Shown in pieces: positions 58,797 through 64,000 of a stretch of DNA of 64,000 bases. Both the position numbers and the translations under genes were made by a program. Position 1 is the first letter of the stretch. Every line of letters starts with the position of its first letter. The notes beneath the pieces are model-generated. The model searched no databases, was not told the DNA's origin, and was given only the letters and a program-made list of their open reading frames with translations. The DNA comes from Paulinella micropora (taxonomy: Eukaryota; Cercozoa; Imbricatea; Euglyphida; Paulinellidae): assembly GCA_019918135.1 (NCBI GenBank), contig WBZZ01003534.1, forward strand, positions 90,001 to 154,000. Direction: 5' to 3'.

Positions 58797-58995
58797 CCTG
58801 CCGACCCTTGTTTTCCTTTTCTGTTCCGCTGCCAGCGGGGGCTGGCAGAGAGACAATGAGGGGAGGGGAGCACCCCCCCCCCCCCCCCTTTCACACACGC
58901 TCCACACATACTCCTTTCCCCCCGTGGTTGCATGTGTACATTTTCTTTATTGGACAAAGTCTGACATACAGGCAGACACCGAAGCACCGCAGAAA

Positions 58996-59472
58996 TTAGC
59001 GATCTGCTAACCACCGATCTTGTACGTTTTCGCTTTCCCTACCTCTGCGAATGACAATGCGCAGGAGTTTGCTGTCTCTGTAAATTTCTTGGTACAGTAC
59101 GTCGTCTTCTTTGGTAGAAAAGATGACTACTTCGAGTGGCTTGCCTTTGTGCCCGCTCTTTTCCCGTGCAGCGGCACACAGGCTTTCCATCTCTGCCTCT
59201 TTACAGTCGTTCTTGCTGATGGCTGTCATGACGACCAAACGCTCTATGTGGCTAGGATGGTTAATAGTCTGGGTTTGCTGCTTTGTTTTGACATCCTGGC
59301 CCGTGACTAGCTGTCCTGTTTTGTGCAGCCCCCGCTGGCAGCGACTGACTCGGGTGGGTAGTAGCTGAGACTCGTAGTTCTGCTGCCAGCTCCAGCGGCT
59401 GGCTGCTTTGGAAGCATCGATGGCTTTTCCGTTTTCTTGGATGTAAGGCTGTTCTCTGGTCCTACTTTTCAA
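58996..59472 (-). CDS. Unrecognised protein, 158 codons, 5' end open
   Basis: The frame has no upstream ATG and reads REQPYIQENGKAIDASKAAS, TKQQTQTINHPSHIERLVVM, TAISKNDCKEAEMESLCAAA, PLEVVIFSTKEDDVLYQEIY, LLRIVIRRGRESENVQDRW. This is clearly protein-like with an alternating beta-alpha look at the end. An acceptor-like TTTTGAAAAG and a G/C-tract precede it, so a first exon may be missing. CAATAAAGA on the minus strand at about 58940-58948 is its poly(A) signal. Function unknown. Confidence 0.5.
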   Translation of the reverse strand: MKSRTREQPYIQENGKAIDASKAASRWSWQQNYESQLLPTRVSRCQRGLHKTGQLVTGQDVKTKQQTQTINHPSHIERLVVMTAISKNDCKEAEMESLCAAAREKSGHKGKPLEVVIFSTKEDDVLYQEIYRDSKLLRIVIRRGRESENVQDRWLADR

Positions 59473-59627
59473 AACAAATGGTAAAAATAGGGGGGGGGGG
59501 CACTCCCCCCCCTCAAAGGTGCTGGGAAAGGGGAGTGCCCCCCCCCCCCCCTCCTCCCCCTTCCCCCCCCCCCCCCCGCGAGGATGCGCGGGGGGAAAGA
59601 GGGTACAAAAGGCGAGAGAGACACAGA

Positions 59628-59985
59628 ATGGCAGCCTCGAAGGCCTTGTTTGACGTAGAACTTCTGGGTGTGTACCTAAGGCACGGACACGAGTCGGCGG
59701 TAGGGTGGGGTGAGTGCTCGGCGGACAGTAGTTGCAGAGTGCGCGAGCTGAGCGTTGCGCCGACCAAGGGGTCGGCGCAGCTCGCGTTTAGCCGTGCTTG
59801 GCAGATCCAAGCCAAGACTTTGCAAATGTGCCAGCCGTGTTTGGTGCGGCGACGCTGTGGTACTACCCGCTGTGCCGTGTTCCGAGCCAGTGCCGTGGAC
59901 AGAGTGGTGCTGCAGCTGCCTTCCCGAACGAGCGGGCGGTTGGAAGACTATGCGCCCAGATGCGCCTACAACAAGTGATTCGGCC
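59628..59985 (+). pseudogene. Last coding piece of the GC-rich block
   Basis: ATG at 59628: MAASKALFDVELLGVYLRHG, then APTKGSAQLAFSRAWQIQ. In an adjoining frame: VPAVFGAATLWYYPLCRVPS and AAAAFPNERAVGRLCAQM. Coding quality ends abruptly near 59980, where the sequence turns AT-rich. The gene appears cut by the junction with host DNA. Broken, with about one break besides the truncation. No family recognised. Confidence 0.4.
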
Positions 59986-60171
59986 AAATGTGGGATATCA
60001 ATTTTTCCGAAATTGTCCTACAGGTGATTTTGCACTTTTTGATTCAGACATTGAAAATGTGTTTTATTTAGTAAAAATAATCTTGAATAAGCTGAATAAC
60101 GTATTAAAAATGATTTGCCAGTTATATTGAAGCTAAATTGTGTCAATACATTGACTGATCCAGACACCTGC

Positions 60172-60236
60172 TGTGAGGGGGGGGGGGCCGGGGGGGGGGG
60201 GGGTGGGGGGGGCCGGGGGGGGGGGGGAGGCACCGG
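60172..60236. repeat. G-tract in AT-rich DNA
   Basis: Five runs of 8 or more G separated by one to three bases lie inside an otherwise AT-rich stretch. The strand can form a stable G-quadruplex. It lies about 200 bp beyond the end of the GC-rich block. Confidence 0.8.
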
Positions 60237-60338
60237 GAGGAGTAAAAAAAGAGAATACATTTTAATCACACAATACATTCTTTTTATTTTTCAAATAAAT
60301 CTAATTTTTAGTATTTTTGAGAAACTTCAACGCTCAAC

Positions 60339-61742
60339 TTACTGATTTTTGAGTGCCATAGCCGCAAGTGCAAAATCATAATAATTATAGCCGGGTGAGC
60401 TGTTGGGTGGGAATGGATAGATACCGCGAGTGGCTGTGTTTTGCATAGCCTGCTGTGCAGCTCTCTTCTTTTTCTTCTTCTTCTTCTTCTTCTTCTTCTT
60501 CTTCTTCTTCTTCTTTTTTTTTTTTTTTTTTCTTCTCTTTCTTCGTCTGTTCTTCTTCCTCTGACTCACTACTACTAGAGCTATCACTAGTACTAGTGCT
60601 ATCGTCACTGTCTGAGTCACTGGAGCTGTCTTTCTTCTTCTTTTCCTTCTTTTTCTTCTTTTCTTTGCCTTTTTCTTCCTCAGAGCCTTGCGTCTCCTTA
60701 TCCTTCTCTGTTTCTCCATTTTTCTTTCCTTTACCTTCCTTCCCTGCTTCTTTCTTTTCATACTGTTTCAAAAGCTTCTCCATGTTCTCATTCATTTTGC
60801 TACTATGTTCTTTCATTGCCTCCTTCAAAATCGCTTGCAAAGAGGCTTCGGAGACACCACTAGTACTACACTACATATGTATCATTAATTAGACAACAAC
60901 ATAACAGCTGCAGAGTGAGAACAGACCTGGTTGGCTTGCTCAAGTTTCTCCTCGGCTTCCGATTCCTCGTCCGGAGGCGTGGAGGGCTGCTCCTTCTTGC
61001 CCTTTTTCACCTTCTTCTGCTTCACGTTCTGCTTTGCCTTCAAATTTTTCTTCTTTTTTGTATTCTCCTCGACTATAACCTCATCTTCACTAGTTTCACC
61101 CTCCTCATCCTCTGGTTCAGGCGCAGTGTCACTGCTACCTAGTATCAAACAATAAAATTCATAAGAGAACTGTGTTACATAGAACAGTGTTGACGCAAAG
61201 AACCTGGTGTAAATTTCCTTGGCCTTTTGATCCGGCGATCAGAAGAGCGCAAAGGTTTGTAGCCTTGCTCTACTGCTGCTCTGTTCCTCTATCACACCAT
61301 AAAAATGAAGAGCTAAAAAAGCAGCAATAAATAAAGCTAAAGCCCTTTGCGCAATAATTGCATACCTTAGCCTTGCCTGCCAACTCCTTAACTAGCAAAG
61401 CCTTCCATCTGTATCTTCGAAGAATGGGGGGGGATTCGTAGGATCCCCAACATATGGAAGGAAAAAGGTCAACACGTCTTCAATATAGTTCCGCTTGTGA
61501 GGGGGGTGACACAAGCTATGAGCAAGATTCAACAATTTTGGGCACATGAGTTGAAGAAGAAAACTCAGTGTCGGTCTTGCCGTCCAAATCAGCATCCATT
61601 CCCCGCAACACTGCGATCCACTTCTTCGTTCCGACACCTGCAATAACAACCAATTATGGGTGAAAATGACAAAACATTCGTACCATTTTCATTAGCTTCG
61701 GGTTTTCTTTTCTTCCAGCCCACTGGAAACTCAAGGATCATC
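60339..61742 (-). CDS. Host gene, 3' exons: Lys/Glu- and Ser/Asp-rich nuclear-type protein
   Basis: Exons read leftward. 61684-61742 gives MILEFPVGWKKRKPEANEN. 61366-61637 starts VGTKKWIAVLRGMDADLDG and ends LLVKELAGKAK; it does not stay in one frame, so another small intron or a break lies in it. 61204-61287 gives EQGYKPLRSSDRRIKRPRKF. 60927-61138 gives APEPEDEEGETSEDEVIVEE and poly-Lys. The last exon runs from 60870 to 60385 or 60339. Introns: 61638-61683, 61289-61365, 61139-61203 and 60871-60926, all GT-AG, 46-77 bp. The last exon has Ser/Asp and Lys/Glu runs; after a long T-run (GAA repeat on the coding strand) two frames compete, and the one ending YNYYDFALAAMALKNQ looks more natural. 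Chromatin or nucleolar role is only a guess. Confidence 0.6.
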
Positions 61743-62790
61743 CTATAGCAAATTATTGTTGTTTTTTTAAGAAAAAAAAATCAATCAAAACCCAGGCGCA
61801 GGCCACACATCGTTTTCGCGAGTCTCAATCTGCCTTTGGGGGGCCAATATCAAGCCTGCTCTTGTGGTCAGCCTGACGTCGGTGATGTATACCCCCTCGC
61901 GCACCTTTAATTACCCAACCACCATGTTTCTGACCCAGTGGTGACCGGGACAACAATATTAATGTAATTGAAGTACCTTAGCATCGTCTGTTGTCCATGT
62001 CATGAACAACCTTAGCAATAAGCACGAACAAACAAGTGCTTGGGGGGGGGGGGGGGCACTGTGGAAGGCTCTCAGTCCGACATCAAATATTAAGAAAAGA
62101 AAGAAAAGAAAGAAGATAACGAAAAAGAAAGAAAAGAAAGAAAAGAAAGAAAGGAAAGAAAGGAAAAAAAAGAAAAAAAGAAAAAAAAGAAAAGAAACAA
62201 AATTTTAAGAAAAGTTAAATAAAGAAGAGAAAAGAAAAGAAAAAAGAAAAGAAAGAAAGAAACAAAAAGAAAAAAAAGAAGAAAAGAAGAAAAAAGAGAA
62301 GAAAAAAGAGAAGAAAAAAAGAAAAAAGAGAAGAAAAAAGAGAAGAAAAAAAAGAAAAAAAGAAAGGAAAGAAAAGGAAAGAAAAGAAAAGAAAGAAAAG
62401 AAACAATTTGAAGATAGAAAAGAAAGAAAACGAAATAAAGAAAATAAGGAAAAGAAAGGAAAAAAAAGAAAAGAAAGAAAAGAAAGAAAAGAAAGAAAGA
62501 AAAGAAAGAAAAGAAAGAAAAAAAAGAAAGAAAAGAAAGAAAAGGAGAAAAGAAAAAAGAAAAAGAAAAAGAAAAAAAGAAATTAAAAGAAAAGAAAGAA
62601 AAGAAAGAAAAGAAAGAAACAACAGACAAGAAAAAGAAAGAAAGAAAGAAAGAAAGAAAAGAAAGAAAAAAAAGAAAAGAAAGAAAAGAAAGAAAAGAAA
62701 GAAAAGAAAGAAATGAAAACAAAAGAAAGAAATTTCTACAATTAAATATTAATTTATTATAATTTAACATAAAAAAGAAAGAAGAACGAA
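61743..62790. other. Probable long intron of the host gene, containing a GAAA microsatellite
   Basis: No coding sequence except simple repeats. A G-run lies at 62041. The exon on the right ends at a GT (AAGACGG then GTTCGTTC, about 62790) and the next clear acceptor is at 61743-61744, so this may be one large intron. The microsatellite at 62090-62730 gives false Lys-rich and Phe/Ser-rich frames on both strands. Confidence 0.4.
62090..62735. repeat. (GAAA)n-type microsatellite, about 640 bp
   Basis: Nearly pure A/G on the plus strand: GAAAGAAAAGAAAGAAAAG and variants (GAAGAAAAAAGA). It is a long purine mirror-repeat tract, able to form triplex DNA. Confidence 0.95.
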
Positions 62791-64000
62791 CCCGTCTTGG
62801 AACTTGCGGCCTTTGGAGTCCGTGTGTGCTTTCTGGTCCTCCTCGTTCTCGAATATGTATTCAAACCAACCCGGGATTTCGAAAATACAAAATTTTCCTT
62901 CTGGGACTTCTGGGACTCCTGTTTTGTTTACTCTCTCATTGCCCTTGTCCTTGTCCTTGTCCTTCTCCTTGTCCTTGTCCTTCTCCTCCTTCTGCTTTCC
63001 TTTCTCCTCCTCCTCCTTGTCCTTGTCCTTGTCCTTTGTCACCTTCTCGTTCTCCTCCTCGTCCTCCTCCTCGTCCTTCTCCTCCTCGTTCTCCTCGTCA
63101 TCCTCCTCTTCCTTCCCCTTCTCCTTCTTCTTTCCCTTCTTATTCTTCTTCTCTTTCTTCTTCTTCTTCTTCGTCGTCGTCGTCTTCTTCTCCTCCTCCT
63201 TCTCCTTGTCCTTGTCCTTCGTCACCTTCTCCTCCTCCTCGTCCTCCTCGTCCTCCTCCTCCTCGTCCTCCTCGTCCTCCTCCTCCTCGTCCTCCTCGTC
63301 ATCCTCCTCATCCTTCTTCTTCCCCTTCTCCTTCTTTCCCTTCTTATTCTTATTCTTCTTCTTCTCCTTCTTGTCCTCCTCCTTGTCCTTCTCCTTGTCC
63401 TTCTCCTTGTCCTTCTCCTTGTCCTTCTCCTTGTCCTTCTCCTTGTCCTCCTCCTTGTCCTTCTCCGTATCCTTGTCATTATTCTTCTCCTTGTCCTTCT
63501 CCTTGTCCTTCTCCTTGTCCTTGTCATTCTTCTCCTTGTCCTTCTCCTTCTTCTTTCCCTTCTTCTTTACTGGCTTCTCCTTCTCCTTCTTCTTTCCCGT
63601 CTTCTTTTCTGGCTCCTTCTCCTTCTTCTCCTTCTCCTTCTCCTTCTCCTGATCCTTTCGCTTCTTCTTCTTTCCTGGCTCCTTCTCCTTCTCATTCTCC
63701 TTCCCTTCTCCTGTCTTTTCTTCTTCTTCTTCCTTCTTTTGTTTCTTCTTTTTATTCCCGCTACTATTATTTTCGTTTGTGTAGAAGTCTGTCTTCTTGC
63801 GATCTCTTTTCAAACGTACTACCTCGCCTTTTAGTCCATCATCCCAACTCTTTGCATTTTCCAAGAACCCCTGTGCTGTCCAATTCCTCTTGGTCTCAAC
63901 TACCACCCTCTCAGCTGCTCGAGACCTAAGCCATCATATTTCCTCCGCACTTCATCTGGAATTATCACATCTTCGAAATCCTCAGGCTCCGTCTGGCCAT
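62764..64000 (-). CDS. Host gene, Lys/Glu/Asp-rich exon(s), continues beyond the window
   Basis: Near the right edge the minus strand reads FEDVIIPDEVRRKYDGLGLE, then in the next frame NWTAQGFLENAKSWDDGLKG. After that comes about 250 residues of KDKEKDKEKDKE, EEDEEDEEEEDEE and KKKGKKKEK runs. It ends with VPEGKFCIFEIPGWFEYIFE and HTDSKGRKFQDG before a GT. The PGW...SKGRKF pattern faintly recalls methyl-CpG-binding (MBD-like) domains. The (CTTGTC)n and (CTCGTC)n codon repeats explain the long charged runs. It is probably the 5' part of the gene at 60339-61742. The first exon is off the window. Confidence 0.5.

Noticed and set aside
11760-59980. Polinton/Maverick identity for the block
   Set aside because: No protein-primed polymerase B, retroviral-type integrase, capsid or long terminal inverted repeats seen; the primase type and size argue for something else.
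62090-62770. 226- and 102-codon Phe/Ser- and Lys-rich frames
   Set aside because: Pure GAAA microsatellite.
62797-63929. 345-, 282- and 367-codon plus-strand frames opposite the Lys/Glu gene
   Set aside because: Leu-, Ser- and Pro-rich mirror frames of the charged codon repeats; only the minus strand has non-repetitive ends.
1-64000. tRNA or rRNA genes
   Set aside because: No cloverleaf consensus or conserved rRNA stretch recognised by eye; a covariance-model scan would be decisive.

Overview
The window is nuclear DNA of a eukaryote, most likely a unicellular one that I cannot name. The evidence is short GT-AG introns (46-77 bp) in the gene at the right end, a Ty1/copia retrotransposon at the left end, microsatellites, and AATAAA/ATTAAA signals after many reading frames. 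I see no rRNA, tRNA or CRISPR array.

Three zones can be told apart by composition. (1) About 1-11,750 is AT-rich. It holds a broken copia element (integrase, reverse transcriptase and RNase H parts plus a probable 3' LTR), two inverted-repeat DNA elements that start CATATGTA(G/A)TT (one lies inside the copia integrase), a third inverted repeat nested in one of these, and a gag-like reading frame after the LTR. (2) About 11,760-59,980 is strikingly GC-rich and densely coding on both strands. Most genes are unrecognised. The recognisable ones are a PrimPol/UL52-type primase with all three archaeo-eukaryotic primase motifs and a C-terminal zinc site, two pseudokinase-like genes, F-box/LRR proteins, Kelch relics, C2H2 zinc-finger genes, Cys-rich proteins, type II membrane coiled-coil proteins and Cys-rich secreted or surface proteins. 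(3) About 59,980-64,000 is AT-rich host DNA with an intron-bearing gene for a Lys/Glu-rich, Asp/Ser-rich protein, interrupted by a large GAAA microsatellite.

I read the GC-rich block as an endogenised large DNA virus or a related self-replicating element. This is inference: no capsid, packaging ATPase or DNA polymerase lies in the window. Many of its genes are open in more than one frame, so it looks partly decayed. Introns and sequencing error next to long G or C runs could explain some of that. The frames are reported unjoined. Much of the block is duplicated within itself: two copies of a Cys-rich gene, of a surface-protein gene, of a zinc-ribbon-like gene, of a C2H2 gene and of a pseudokinase.

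The most unusual feature of the block is its non-coding structure: a 66-bp palindromic element present in both orientations, some two dozen short perfect hairpins between and inside genes, a shared 3'-end motif (polyadenylation signal, then TTGACAAAGTTTTAATCTTG), an eight-copy ~300-bp array with two hairpins per unit, an AT-rich run of seven GCTAAA..TTTAGC palindromes that looks like an origin or regulator, a TATA-bearing 107-bp array, a 66-bp minisatellite and many G-tracts.
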